Below are positions 29,277 through 43,156 of a stretch of DNA of 64,000 nucleotides, piece after piece. How positions within the stretch are numbered: the stretch's first letter is position 1; each line of letters starts with the position of its first letter. The notes under the pieces are model-generated. The model ran no database searches. It saw only the letters and a program-made list of their open reading frames with translations, and was not told where the DNA came from. The position numbers and the translations under genes were made by a program. The DNA is taken from NCBI RefSeq assembly GCF_000247815.1, contig NC_021681.1:23963254-24027253 (forward strand), given 5' to 3'. Source of the DNA: Ficedula albicollis (lineage: Eukaryota > Chordata > Aves > Passeriformes > Muscicapidae).

Positions 29277-29290
29277 CCGCCAGGTGGCGC
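29277..29290 (+). promoter_or_regulatory. CTCF-type motif
   Basis: ccgccaggtggcgc matches the vertebrate CTCF core CCASYAGRKGGCRS at 13 of 14 positions. It lies in CpG-rich DNA between SLITRK3 and the SI-type gene, where a domain boundary separating a brain gene from a gut gene would be plausible. Occupancy is inferred only. Confidence 0.45.
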
Positions 29291-29320
29291 CACAGCCCCA
29301 GCGCTGAGGCGGCGGCCGGG

Positions 29321-29426
29321 CCCGACCCCGGGACTGATCCCGGGATTGATCCTGGGATTGATCACAAACCTGATCCCGGGATTGAGCCCGGACCTCATCC
29401 CAGGATTAATCCCGGACCCCATCCCG
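29321..29426. repeat. Degenerate gatcccgggatt tandem repeat
   Basis: About eight diverged copies of a 12-13 bp unit (gggattgatcc, gatcccgggattga and similar), beginning shortly after the CTCF-like motif. Confidence 0.8.
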
Positions 29427-32400
29427 GCCTGCAGCCGCTCCCGAAGCCGCTCCCTGCCCCCGTCCGCCCCGCCGAATGTACCCGCCCCCACAGCCGGCCT
29501 GGGCGCTGCCCTGACGTCCTTCAGGTAACGAGGTATATCCAGAAATACCCAACTGTCCCTCAATATAATCTGTCTGAACAGCGGCCAGGGTGGTTGGTCC
29601 AGGTGAATCGAGGTTATTCCAGCTCCAGAGGCGCTGCTGGGAGCGCTGCTGCCGCTGTCCCGGTCACCTCCTGGCAAAGGGACATTCCCAAGGTCGCCTT
29701 CCCCACCGCTGCCCTCTTTCCTTGGGGAACAGCTCGGTTTCACCCCGCACAATGTGCTTTAGCAGCGGTAAACCCATAAATACTTGTTCTCCCCACCATT
29801 TACAGCTCCAGCCAGGATGCTCGCGGTGAGCTTGGTTCTCCTGGAGAGTGGTTTCCCCAGCTGTGTGTGTCTGGAGATGGAGGGACAGCTCCGAAATCTG
29901 TGAATCTGGCCCCACCCTCCATGCCATCAGTACCAACATCACACACTGGAATTTCCTCTCTTGGGCTGAGGTTGTGTTCCCTCACTGCTGCCTTCAGCTC
30001 TGACCCACTGGGGTTTGCTCATTTGTTTGTTTTGCTGGGTTTTTAATAGGTAGTGGAAGAGCATGCACGTGCTAAGAGTATTAAACATGCAAGTGCAAAG
30101 GCCACATCCTTCTTATCATAATTACATTGATAAGCCTACATGCAAGTGATGCGTGGAGCTGTATAAATCAGGTTAAAGTACAACCCCCAGTGAGAGTGGT
30201 GCTGTATACATTTGGCAATGTCCTCAAAGCCCCAAGTGTTCATACTTGTATCCAAATAGAGTAAAGCTGGCTGCAAATAATGTTTGTATTTTAATTGAAC
30301 TGCAGAAAGGCAAGAGAATTTCATCCTTACTATAGGCAGTAATCTCGCCCGTGGATGGTGAGCAGATCTATTTATTCAGTGGAAATAAATTTGTTCTATG
30401 AGAATGGAATTTTGTATTAAAAGAGATAATTTTTGGCTTATGTTGAGTTATTTTTCTTTCCTTGCGTAGGAAACTTCCTTTCCCTTGTGTACTGAGATGA
30501 GTTGGGGATGATTTGCTCTGGAAGTGTTGACAGTGTCTAAGTGTGATGTCTAAAGGGTGTTTTGATGACTTTTATTTTGCTTTTTCATTGTGTTGAGCTG
30601 GGGCTGAGTGGGTAGCAGCATTCCTTTCCACTGCAGGAAACAAAAATGGATCCATCATCTCTGACCTGCAGTGGGTGATGCTTTGCATGCTCCAATCTGG
30701 GTTCCTCCCAATTAATAGAGTGTATTAATGACAATTCTGTCTTTATCAGCAGTAGCATTGGCAGCATTAGTGCTGCTGGGAAGGAATCTAATAAACTCAA
30801 ATGATGTGCAGTTGCATTAGAGCTGTTTGATGGGATGCTATGTGAAATAAATATTTTTTTAGCTGATTTCATGGTTGCATAAGTACCTGGTGTCAGCTTG
30901 AGCAGCTCAGCCTGTGGTAGTAAAGCCTTCAGCAAGTGTTTGGTTTATTCCCTCACTGACCATTGAAATTCTTCCTACAGGTGGAAAAGAACAGCAAGGC
31001 CAGGTAAGCCCCAGTCCCAGCCAACAACTGCACACAGGGAAATGGAAAGGATGATCCTGGTGCTCAATTATTGGTGCTTTTTGTATTTTCTGGATGTTGT
31101 CATTGATGTCACCATCACATTGTATCCTAGGTTAAAAAATTTGTTTGGAAATGGTTTCATGGATCTATGGAGTGTATCAACAGCGATAGAAAGATGTCAA
31201 GTGTTATAGTATGAGTAATAATCTGAATTTTGGAAAGCCTGTTGCCTACTGCTCTGGTTAGAGGGTTATTGGAGAGTGAGAATCTCATTTCTTAGGAGAT
31301 TCAGCGAACATGAATTAAGCTGGGGCAGCTCCAGATTTTGTCAGAGACCTTTCCAGACAAAACCACCTTTGAGTGTGACAGCACAGCTGGTTTGGTTTTA
31401 AGCTAGAAATGCGTGGGTTTGTCCAGCTTGTGTTGTCTCTGAGAACTTTGAGAGCACCAGGAGGGAAAGGTCTCTCCAAAATGTGAGGCTGTTCTTCCAA
31501 AGCACTCGGGTGTGCCAGCAGCACTTGATGAGCTCTGTGCTGCTTCAAGTACCCACTTCACAGGAAAAAGATAAGATGGTTCAGCTGTGGGTTTAACAGA
31601 AATGTTCACACGAAGAACAGTGTGTAGAATTTGGCCTTAAGTGTGGGAGTTGATTGCTCAGGACATTACTCCACCACGGGTGCCACTCCTGGGCGGCCCC
31701 TCCGGAGTGAACTCGCTCCAGGACTGCCCATCTTCCAGAGGCACTTGTTTGTACAACCTGGATTTGTGGACACTTGGAAATCAGGCTGCTGTGTGCTGCA
31801 TAGTCCTATTTTCTGAGTTTTTCCAAGGCTTGGTTTTCAATCTGTAACTGAGTTTCTCAGTGAATTTATGTGTGTATGTATTTATGTGTACACAATTCTG
31901 TATTTATGTTGTGCACAGTACAACACAGTTTTTCTCCATGGAGGAAATGCAAATCGACCCAGAATGTAGCTCACAACAGCTCTTTGTACAAAAATTCCTA
32001 TTTTTTAATTCCGGTGTGTATGGGAATGCTTTTTTCTCCCAAGTTCTTGAAATATTTCTGGTTTGATTGGGCAGTGGAAGAATTGGAATGTGCTTGGAAC
32101 AAACCCTTGAGTGGGAATGGAGTGGAGGCCAAATTCTGCTCCCTTGGAAGCCAATGTTGAAAGACCACATTATGCTCAGTTGTAGTCAACAGACTTGAAT
32201 GAAGAGCAAAATCTTATCTCAGAAAATTACAACATCTATTAAGTGGATCCAAGTATTTTGAGACAAGTACTCTATGGGACTGTTTCAGAATAAAATGAGT
32301 CATGGTACAGAGAAAATGGGTTTGCCATCAATTCGGTAATTCTCTGATTGATCTCACTCAAAAATTAACTGAGCATCTTTCAGGCTTTTGATTTTAAAGA

Positions 32401-32519
32401 CAAATTAGTTTAGCTCTAATTTCATTGGTGACCAACTAGCCAAGAAGTCGATTAATGTAACAATTGCAAATTATTTGGAAAGACTTTATTAGTGTTTTCT
32501 TTTTCTTTGAGAGCAAGAA
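29427..32519. other. Intergenic, no gene seen; one AT-rich candidate element
   Basis: Non-coding. The stretch 30040-30340 (with tcttatcataattacattga and a GATAAG core) is non-repetitive and might be conserved. No coding exon was recognised. Confidence 0.5.
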
Positions 32520-32521
32520 TA

Positions 32522-32562
32522 TGAAGGTCCCTTCCAACCCAGGGCATTCTGTATTTCTATGA
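32522..32562 (+). mobile_element. CR1 LINE 3' tip (very short)
   Basis: ggtcccttccaacccagggc followed by attctgtatttctatga, a minimal sense CR1 terminus. Confidence 0.6.
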
Positions 32563-33567
32563 CAGACAGACAACTGTGTTTCCTACAACTTCTTTAAAAT
32601 GTCTTTTCCTTGATCCTTACAGTTTCCCAGCTGTAAAATTCTGTCATGGTCTCATTTTTGTTCCAGTTGTTGGGGCAGTTTGTGAAATATCTATGAAAGC
32701 ATTGACTTTGCTGCACAAAGAGTTCCCCAGGAGCTGCTGGGATGACACTTGTAGGTTATTTTTGACCCCTGTGGAAGTATTGGAAACACTTCTCTGTGGT
32801 GGCATTTTCTCTGCTAAATTGGTCGATATTGTGGTGTTTTTCAGGATGATGTCAGATGGATAATTTCTGTGGGAGAATGAGAGGCAAAGGCTCAAAGAGC
32901 AGAGCTGTAGGAATGCTCTGTCCCACATTCATGCTGGATGATCTCTGTAGGGGGATGGTGCATGAACCCTGATGTTTCTGAATGTTAAGAATGTTGATCT
33001 GAAGTGTGGGGTTATTTTTAAGCATTATTTAGAGTTGTGGACATGCAACACTCAGCTGTCGGGTGCCTTAAAAAGAACAGATCCTAACAGAGGGCAGAGC
33101 AAATAACAGAATATTCATGACCGAGTCCTATGTCCTATCCTGAAGCTTTCATGTCCATTTACTTTTCCTAACAGCTTTATTTTTCCACTAGAATTTTCTA
33201 AATCTCTCAAGAATATCCTATATATTCTATGAATCCTGAGGAGGTATTTCAAGTTAGCCAAGGACTGACTCTCTCTGTACTTGGGAATTCCACCAAATGC
33301 CACTGCCTGTGGAGGAATATCCTGCCCATGGCACATGGCACAGCAATTTGGCTTGTCCTTGGAGCATGGTGCCAGGGAGGGAGGTTCTCTGCAGTGATCA
33401 GATTTTGCAGTAGGGCTTGAATGATTCCAAGCAGGAATTCCTGAATTGGGATAAATCACTTTTGGAATGGGAAGGACTTCATTTGTGCTGCTGCTGCTGG
33501 TGGCACTGCCATCCCTGCTGGTCGTGGTGGCACCTGGCACCATTCCTGAGGAGGGACTCCTGTAACA
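32563..33567. other. Intergenic, no gene seen
   Basis: Non-coding sequence without a supportable feature. Confidence 0.5.
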
Positions 33568-33846
33568 GTTACTCCAAAAAACAAACAACCAAAAGAAGCT
33601 GAAGAAAAGTTTGCGACTTTTTATCCTACAGAGACCTTATCTGCAGTTCATGGCATTCCCCAAATGTTAGAGTGGCATTAATTACTCTAGAAAACAATCA
33701 AACAACCAAAAGAAGCTGAAGAAAAGTTTGGTTACTCCAAAAAACAAACAACCAAAAGAAGCTGAAGAAAAGTTTGCGACTTTTTATCCTACAGAGACCT
33801 TATCTGCAGTTCATGGCATTCCCCAAATGTTAGAGTGGCATTAATG
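33568..33846. repeat. 163-bp local tandem duplication
   Basis: The segment starting gttactccaaaaaacaaaca at 33568 recurs at 33731 (period 163) up to the shared gagtggcattaat. A third, partial and diverged copy of the caaccaaaagaagctgaaga stretch lies between them (33680-33730), so the array arose in at least two steps. Confidence 0.9.
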
Positions 33847-36192
33847 TACTGCCTATGGGGTTTTTATGCATTTCTTTCTTGCTTTCCTTTGCTTTTCCAG
33901 AGACAGTAGCTGGTTTACACCTTAAAGAATTACAGGAATGTATTTGTTGATCATTTTTTCAGGCTGTACATGTTTAAAATTAAGTCAGTCCCAGCAGCAA
34001 CTGTCCTAAACTGAGTTTTATAGGAAGATACATAAATCTTTGGTTTTGTACTTGGTCTCTAAATTATTTCATGTGTTTAAATATATATATATATAAAATG
34101 TCCATTATTCAAATAACCCTTGAACCAAAGTCTGTCTTCGAACTTTGTAGGCTTTGGCTTTGCAAATCAAAGTTAATTAATGGTTTGGTTGGGGTTTTCT
34201 TTATTCTGTGTTTGTTCAGTTTGATTTTACCACTGGTATGACCAGAGAGAGGGAAACCTTGCAGTGGGAAAATTCTCATAATAGGATTTTAATTCTTGTG
34301 CTTCTTTTCTATGGAGAGTGAAGGATCTCTGCTCCAAAGAGCTCAGGAATTGCCACTCAGTGCTGAAATACCTTCACTCTCCTGTGTCCTGAGAGTGCCC
34401 AGCATGGTCTGACTCAAAGGGAGATGCTAGAAATTCCCATTAGTGAGATTTCAGGGTTGAATGGGACCTGCTAAGCTGCTCCACCTGGGAAATCCAGTCC
34501 TTGGGATCCTGCAGCACTGGAGGTACCAGCCCCAGTGCACGGGGAGCACAGAGAAAACTCATGCTGTGGTGCTTTGGTGAAAAACTTTTACAAAAATTAG
34601 GTATTGGTAATGGATGCTGGTCAGTGAAGTTTTTTAGGGAGCACATCCAGGTTTCTCTGGTGCTGTTAAACTTCCATGCAAGGGCAAGACTGATCAGTTG
34701 TCCTCAAAACACTGCTGGAATAAATCTGTAGCTGAATGATTCTTCTTAATCAGGGACACATTTCCTGTGGCATCACTTCTGTTATGTTTTCTTGCAGTGA
34801 CCCAAAAACCTGGCTGCTTTGGAAAGTGGATAGTATTGGCAAGCAAAGAAATATGGCAAGTAAAAGTCTTTTTTAGATCCAGTTGATGTCAGTGTTTTCT
34901 TCAAAAAAAGGGCAAATCACAGCCTTGAGGGGTCCTGAGGAGGAGTTAGGGGACTGATTAAGGCAGAGAGTAATTGTTCAGACCAATAAAGAATTGTGGA
35001 TGGATCTAATTTATGTAGATAAGTATATCTATGTATTCCTCCTGTTAGCAGTGGGGGCTGTGACAATGCAGCCAAGGAGGCTGATGGAAGGAGTGACAAT
35101 GGTAAAGCTGTGACAAGTGGGAATTTTGCCAAGGCTGACTGTGAGAACAGCACCTGAAAGTCAAGTGCCTCTCACTGCCTTAGAGACAGCCAATAACTAC
35201 ACGAAATTCTTGTTGCAATCCTTGTTTTAGAGCAGGTAGCAAATAGCTCCCAGCCCCTATTTTCCCTGCCTTTGGCCTCTCAGCAGCCTGCAGGTCGCTG
35301 CCATTCCCAGAATTGCTTTTACCTGTCTGCATGCACAGATCCTCTTGGGCTGAGGACACACCCTGACCCCTGTGTTTGTGCTGGAGTGGAGACCAAGTGA
35401 AAACACAGTTCTCTCTGTTGGGTTTTTCTGTAGAGTGGTGTTTTGCACCTCGAGACTTCCCTGTGCCCTGCCTGGAGTGCCCTCAGCTTGCTGGCAGCCT
35501 CGCCAGGTTGGCCGTGCTGGTGCCACAGGTCTTTGCCAGCCCCTCCGGGCCAACCAGAGTCTGTCCAAGCCTTCAGAGCACAAAGCCCTGATAAGAAGGA
35601 TCTCTAACAGGTATGCATCAGGGAGAAGGAGGAGATGTTCCTAAAATTAGTTGCTGTCAGCTCCAAGCAGGAGTGAGTGCCTCGTGTGTCACGGAAACGC
35701 TGAGTACGTGCTGTATATATACTGTGTGTATATCTAAGTATGTACCTATAATTACACTATTGGAGTGTAAAATTCAATCTTTGCAAACTTCTGGGAGATT
35801 CAGGAATGTGGCTTGCTTTGGACTGTAATTAAAATATGGGCATTTTGGCTAAAAATAGCTCCTTTCTGACCTACATTCCTGATGTAGGTCAGTGGAGGCA
35901 CTTCTCAGACATATTAGCATTTTGGACACTTCATCTTAGCAGCATATTGCATCTCCTAGAATAGGTTAGAGGAGGCAAGGCAGGAGGAATTGCTGCATCT
36001 CGAGTCACCCAGAGAGGTTGCCAAGTTTCTCAGTCACCAGAGAGGCAGAATAATGAGGATTATATTTAATTCGGGCTGGAGAGGCAACCGTGGGGTGTTG
36101 AGCAGAGGCAGCTCAGATCATCTTGGCTCTGTGGGGGAGGGAGAATTTATAACTCTAGCTGGCTCCAAAGCAAGCTGTGTGTGCATTTTCCT
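33847..36192. other. Intergenic, no gene seen
   Basis: Non-coding, with a short (AT)n tract at 34080-34096. No supported gene. Confidence 0.5.
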
Positions 36193-36350
36193 GTGTATAT
36201 ATATTTATATATATGTATATACAAATCTGGATGTGTATATAACACCCTGTGTATATATGTATGTATGTATATGCCTACAGTGTACAAAATGTGTATCTAT
36301 AGAAATGTATACATTTATATGAATTTCTATTTCTCTATATAAATAGTCAT
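36193..36350. repeat. TA/TG-rich microsatellite region
   Basis: Interrupted TATATA/TGTATA tracts (gtgtatatatatttatatat, tatatgtatgtatgtatatg). Confidence 0.85.
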
Positions 36351-39300
36351 GCAACTAGGGGAAATCACATTCCCACGGTGTGTCCTTTTCTGTAACACCC
36401 CTCCCAAAAAGAAGCTGCTTCCATTAATGTCATAATGGCACAAATGTCTTAAATTTTCTTTTCTGTTTAGAAAGGAGTGGTGCTTAGTGGCTGAGCAAAA
36501 GCCTGGAAGGTTTTTACTCTTCCAGAGGACTTCCAGTAAATCATGAGTTGCTCCAGAGCTGTTCCACATTTGTGAAATAAAGTGGTGGCCAGAATGACTC
36601 AGGGCTGGTTTTATAGGCAAAGGAAAGGGGTTGTTTACTGTTCATTGGAAACCTCTGCTATGCTCTCAGAGTTTTGATGGTGAAATATCTGCACTGCTAA
36701 TTACTCTGGTTGCTGTTAATTTCCCAGTTATTGGCTTGAACAGGAGAAAAAAAGAATTTCCTGCTCTAAAGTAAGTTATCTGAAGTCTGATTATGTTGCC
36801 TCAGTGATGTATGGATTTCCATTTGGGGTCAGGATGTTGGGCTGTAAATCAAGAATCTGAGCTCAGTGAACATCTAGTTTGGGATGTGTCTTTTATGTTC
36901 TAATTGATTTTAAATAATTTCAATTCATCATCAGAACAAGCTATACCTTAATTCATGATATGCTCAAAGAATTTCTCATTCATGTCAGGATGCACTTGCA
37001 CTTGACTTCGGTGGGGTTGAACGAGGTCAGAGCGCTTCATTCAGCACTGGCATAAAAACAATCTTGTAGTCGTGCAACTATTAATTCAAATTGTAATTTT
37101 GTAATAAAAGCAGCCTAAAAATGATTTGATAGTTATGTATTCTATGGTTACAGCACCTTTCTATGGACAAGATGTGTTGGAGTTAGTGTTGGTTTTGATT
37201 TTGTGTTGCTGATCCTTACTCTGAGTTTGGCCCTGAGCAGAGCCAGAAGCAGCTCAGCCTCTGGAATACCAGACCATAATACGCTGCATTTGAAAGGAAA
37301 AGCTGCAAAGTGCTGATGCCTCAGCACTCCTTGAGCTGTGTGCCTGGAGTGCTGGCTGATTGCTGAATTGCCACATGCATCCTGCAAATATTCCAAGAAA
37401 TGTAGGTCACAGGGATTTTGGCTCCCTGTGGCAGAGCCCTTGTCCAGTCCTGCAGAAAAACCTCCTTGTGCCTCCACCCTGACCATTCCTAGGCTGTCCT
37501 GGTGCTTGGAGCAGGCTGGAAATGTCCTGCTGCCCTTCTGCCATCGTTTGGAAGCTGGGATGTGGTTAGGAAAGAAAAAAGGGAGAATGGATTATTCCTT
37601 CCTAAGCCCTTCACTTCCTTCAGGGGAGAGACAGACAGACAAACATGAAATCATCATGGAAATCAAAACAAACACCCAGAACATATGACATTGAGGGAAA
37701 TGTTTCTCCTGAGCTTCTGGATTGTGCTTTGCCTTATTATTTCATCTGGGGGAAATCAGCACTTTATGGAAAAGTGCTTCCCAATCTCTTTTGCATAAAC
37801 ATTACAGTGAAACTTCTGTGATGTATAGCTGCCTGTTCAAGAAAATGGGTCATTTCCATACAAATGTCATATTTCTATGCAGAAAATATGCTGAATTCAT
37901 ATCCTATCTCCTAGTTAAAGCAATCCCTTTGCTGGTTTTGTGATTTCAGCATATTTGCCTGACTGGAGACAACCAGAAGAGAAGAAAAAATGATTATTTT
38001 TTAATTAACTCATGCAGGCCTAATGTCAGACTAAGCACCTGAGTGCGGTGTCTCTGGGGCACGCACAGGAATATCATCCTCCCATGGCTAATTTTTCTTT
38101 TTGAGCAAAATGAACCACAAAGCTCACAGTCTAGAGACTTGGGGAAAGAAGTTTTTCTGATGTCACTGTTAAAGAAGATGCCTGGATGTCCATGTCCTCA
38201 GGGGAGCAGCCATTCACACAGGAGCCCACAGGCTGAAGCCAGCAGGGGAGTGATGAGCTTTGCAAATCTCCTTGCACTCTGCAGGATGAATTTCATCTAA
38301 AATGAACCTGAGCTCCTGGCACTGCTACTCAAAAGAAACAACAAACCCACCCTGCCTCTGGAAAGTTGAATTTTCCATGCCACTTTATATTTGGGAGAAA
38401 ACCAGTGGATTTTGGGATTGGAGTTACAAACCAAGTGGATTCTGGAGGTGGACAGCCAAAGAAATTCTGTGACCAAAAGTCTGTAGATTCCTGGTGGAAA
38501 TCCTTGGAGCTCCACTGCTCCCAGCACAGCAGTGCTGCTGAGGTGGCTGAGATGTTTGGTACCTGCTGCTGGACCTTTCCAAACTGCCATTAGAATTTCT
38601 TGAAATAATTAAGATGAATCTGCCCAGCTTCTCACTCCTGTGAGCTGGCTTCAGCCAGCAGAGTTTTTGGGCTGCTTCACTCTGTCAGAGGCATTTTGCT
38701 GCCTCTCACCCACGGGAATGTAAAGAAGTCCCTGCTGTGGGATGGCCTTTGGTGGCAGAAGTGTCCCCAGGCCCCTGGACAGGCTGCTCATTCTCAAGGG
38801 GTTTTCAGACTCCTGTTCAAATTCTGCACGAGCTTCTACACCCACCTAAAAGCTGCTCCTGTCCTTGTGTGCTGGAAAAAAACACCTCTAAGGAAATCTC
38901 CCTTTACCAAATCCTGCTTAAACCAAATAAAGGTATTTCCCAGTAATAATAAGGATAAAGCTCTATATAACACATTTTATTAATCAATAAGCAGGTATTG
39001 ACCATCAAGGTCTGGAGTATGAGACACAACTCCCAGTTTTTCCTCTGACAAAATATTTTCCTCCTCCTCCCTCTGTGAATCTTTTTGGTGCAGACTCATC
39101 CAACTTTGATGAGATATAATTTATTCCCAAATTAGCACATGGGAAAGGAAAGGGCTCTTAAGAGGTTTTTGTCTGGAGGAGAGCAAAACATTTCCAGGGA
39201 GGGGCCTCTCTTACCCACTAATCCTACCTGGAGCTTTGGGGGATTGTGTTATATCTAAACACTGAGATATTTAAAATTAATTAGAGTTTAACTGGAATTA

Positions 39301-40107
39301 AACTTCTGTTCCCAGTTTGCTGTCTCCATGGGGAAGACTGTGAAAATTTCTTTTCTCACAAAAATGTTGTAATATGTGTTATTTGATATAACTTTGCATA
39401 TGTGCAAAAAAAGGGGAAAAGTTTGGTACTGGTACTTCTTTCTATAGGAAGGGATTTTAGGTATTAAGTAAAAATTAAACAAACAATAAATTATATTATT
39501 AATATCAAAATAATTATTACCATAACAAAATAGTGCACTATGGTAATAAATCACTGACAAATCTGGATAGAGATGTGTTAGGATTAAGTTCTGAACACTT
39601 AAGGCCATGATTTAAGTTTCTGAAGATTTTTCATCTTCAAAAATTCTCCATTGAAAAATGTCTGCTTTTAATTGGACAACAAAATCCCCAGGCTGACTTT
39701 TTTGTGATTATTTGGTAGCTGAAAAAAACGTGACTCCTTCAATGTAACTTCAAACAAAAACTTTTTCAATGTTCTTTTCATCTTAAGAAAAACCCCACAT
39801 TTTTCATCTGAAGGAAACTCTTTTTGAAGCATAGAGAAGCTTTCTGAAAATAATACTAATTTAGAAGAAAGTATATTTTTAACAAACCTTTCTATTCATA
39901 GAAAGAGCAATTTTTTTTTCTCTTTTATTACCAAACTTTTATGTGCTTGGGTTTGTGTCAGTTTTGTCTGTAGGGAAAAAATGCTACTGTGGGAAAAAAA
40001 CCCTCTCAGGCACAGGAAGGTTTTGTTTTTTGGACTCAAAAATGTTTTTCTAAAAGGTATTGCACACCTTAAACTTCAGTAATTGATTGCTTTAAGGGAT
40101 AAATAAA
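36351..40107. other. Intergenic, no gene seen
   Basis: Non-coding. The segment 36985-37145 (with gcaactattaattcaaattg and nearby TAAT cores) is compact and non-repetitive, and could be a conserved element. 39590-40060 is AT-rich with many GAAAAATG/CATTTTTC-like words. Confidence 0.45.
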
Positions 40108-40240
40108 TGTCGTATCCCTGAAAGTGTCCAAGGCCAGGCTTGGAGCACTGGGGACAGTGAAAGGTGTCCCTGGCATGGCAGGGGATGAGCTTCAAGGTCC
40201 CTTCCAATCCAAACCATCCTGGGATTCTCTGATATTAAGA
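40108..40240 (+). mobile_element. CR1 LINE 3' end (sense)
   Basis: Contains gtgtccaaggccaggcttgg, gcatggcaggggatgagctt and ggtcccttccaatccaaacc. It ends near gattctctgata, the usual sense CR1 terminal order. Confidence 0.85.
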
Positions 40241-43156
40241 ATAAACAAAGGAATGAAGTATTGAAGGGAAAAATAATGAAAGTATTGGTGGCAAAGGGCT
40301 TAAAATTAAAAAAAAAGGGGTTTCCACTGTGAAATGTGGGTGTAATCAACAGGACCTTGGGAATGCTTAATCCTTTGGAATTAATAGCCAATACTTTTCT
40401 CACTTGTGGTATTACATTAATCCAAATGCAAACTATGTCTGAGTTCATGATCTTTGTTGCAGCCGCCTTGTCATTACTAAAAGTAATATTTGTAGCAGCT
40501 GAATAACTGAGAATAGGAGAACCCAGAGAAAAATTTCAATTACTTTTTCTTTTCAGTGACAGGCAATACCACACCCAAAAGTGTTCTGTGTATAATCAAA
40601 TAAATGAAATAACTGTAAAATTGAATTACTAATTATGGAGAGAAGAGGGAAAGAGGCCAAACATGTGTCTTTAGTTTGCACTCAGCTGTATGGGCAGGTC
40701 CTTGACTGGTTAACACCAAAAATCAGATTTTTTTCTGAAGTTTCACCCTTTTACACATCCTACTTTTTTTTTTCCCCACAGAAAAATGTCACTGCAATAT
40801 GAGGAGAATGGTCTCAATGGCCTAATTTATATTTATTTTAGCTTTTGTGCCACAACTCTTGACCTGAACAGCCCAATGGTCCTTGAAGGAGGGCAGACAA
40901 ACAGGTTCTCATCTGTTTATTTGTGCATGAAACAAAAGATGTGCAGAGAGGCTGAAACTGTGTGTGTGCCTAGGACAGGGCTGGCAGTACGGTGTTGATG
41001 GAGAAAGGAATTCTCCCTGGCGATGTCAGAATGCTCAGATTGGCCCCCGGGAAGACAAAGGCTGTGCTGTACACACCTGCAGCTGTGGGCAAACGAGAGA
41101 ACAATGGCCATTGTTCACTTGTTAATGCACCGAATTTCTGTCTTACCTTCATTACGGGCTGACTTTCAGTCCCTGTAATTAACGTGCCTGGAGTGGGTGG
41201 ATCTCTTTACATTCGCCTGTTTCTTTTCACAGCTTAATCAGAGCAGGAGAAAAACTTAAAATTAAGATTCTCTGTGTTTTCCAAGTTTCCTGGTGCCATG
41301 GTGAGTTGGTTGGAGAGAGCCCAAACAAGGAGATGAACTTCTGGAGGTGAATTGATGTTTGAACCTGAAACTTTCCAGTTGCTTGTGTTTCCAGTTCTTA
41401 ACTTTGCAGCATCTTGTAAGGAAGAAAGAGAGCTCTAATATTCAGGAAGACCCTCTGAATAAAGCACTTCTTCCTAATATCACAAACTGCAAGATCAGCC
41501 CTTGAGTTTCTAGAGGTTCAGATCAGTGTAATTTAAAGCAGAATTTACCTACAATGGTTTCCTGAAATTAAAGAGCGGCATTTGAGTTCTGCTTTAAGAG
41601 TGAAAATTAATCACAGTCAGCAATACAGTGGTTTCTCCAGTTCAGAAACCTACAGTGGCAGGTACCCCACAGAATTCCATCCACAAGAGCACCCTAACAG
41701 AAAAAATCAGGCTGTTTTTTAGTGCTCCTGTCTGGCTTTAAGCAGACAGGGAGAATGCTGAGACCAGTCTCAGAATCTGGTGAAAAACTGCTGTGGATGG
41801 GGACATCAAGTTGATATTTAGCTGTGCATGGTGAACATCCACATTCCATTGGATCAATTTCCTTGGATCACCTGGAGCTGCCTTAATAGACTGAAGACCA
41901 GATATCCTTTTATCCAGATAGAGCTCTTAGAATTTGTTGTAACAGAAGTATCAAAACACATTTCTTGTAGTGTTTTACCTCCACAACCTGAAGGGAGGAG
42001 TCTGCAAAGAACCTGTGGGCCCTGCCCTTGATGCAGCTCCTTCCCTTCCTTGCCAGCAATCTCAGTATCCTCAGCAGAAGCAACCTTAGCCACTGTCATG
42101 TTTATTATGGCTCTACATATTTCACATTAAGTGTTATTTACTGTAACTCTGCCCATAAAGGACTAACAGCATTACTGGGAGCTGTCCTTTGCATGGCTGA
42201 TGTCAGCTGCAGCTGCAGATCACATTTACAACTCCAAACACATGCAATAGAGAGTCATAAATTATACAGGAAACAACACAGAGTAATGAGAGACGTGTCA
42301 GCTCGAGTTTCTCACTGCAGAGGCAGCACTGTGGCAGGCAAGATTTATTTACTATTCCAGCCACTGGCTTTTTTGCAGTCAATAGCTCGTCACTTTTAGT
42401 CTGCAAATAGGAATAAAGATGTTTTGCAAGAAGGAAAACAAAAGATAGCAGAGCTGCTTGACCTCTGGGGTGAGTTACTGGAATTTTGGAGCTCCAGGTC
42501 TCACTCTGCACCAGCTAGCTGGGAAAACTCTGTAGTGTTTGCATATCTCCCTCTCCTTATCTATTAGCGCAAGCAAAGCACCAATTAATGTATGGGAAGC
42601 ATAATGTGAAAGCTAGGAATTAGTCCCATCTTCCCTAAAGGGGACACACTGGTCCCCAAGAGCCAGATCCAGGAATCCCACGGTGTCCTGAGTGCTGCCA
42701 AAGGGCAGGAACAGCAGTGGGGAGCAGAGAGGGAGAAACCTGAGCAGGGACAGTGACTCCAGGGCTGTGGTGGCTCTGCAGAAATGCTGGGAAATGTCCC
42801 CCAGTAGAGGTGGTGAGGAAGAGGATGGGGGTTTCTCTTCAAACCAGCTGGACTGAGAAATAAACAGGGAGCAATGTTCTGGATCTCACTTTTCCCTCTC
42901 TTTTGGGGTTTGTATTGTGGTGGAGTGCAATGGTCAGACATGAGAAATCCCTGTTCTCCAGCCTAAAATTAAATCAAGGTGAAAATATTTCCTCCCACCT
43001 CAGGTGCAGATTTTATTTGGGCCAATATTTCTGCATTAGCTTTCCCACCTTTTCCCATCCTATGGGATTTATTTGTGCAGCAGCTGAGTGGTTTTTATTG
43101 TTAAAGAGAAGGACTGGGCCAGCACAAGGCCAAGAGCCAAGGCACAGGGACGAAGA
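40241..43156. other. Intergenic, no gene seen
   Basis: Non-coding sequence without a supportable feature. Open frames around 42000-42400 and 42600-42940 are not recognisable. Confidence 0.5.
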
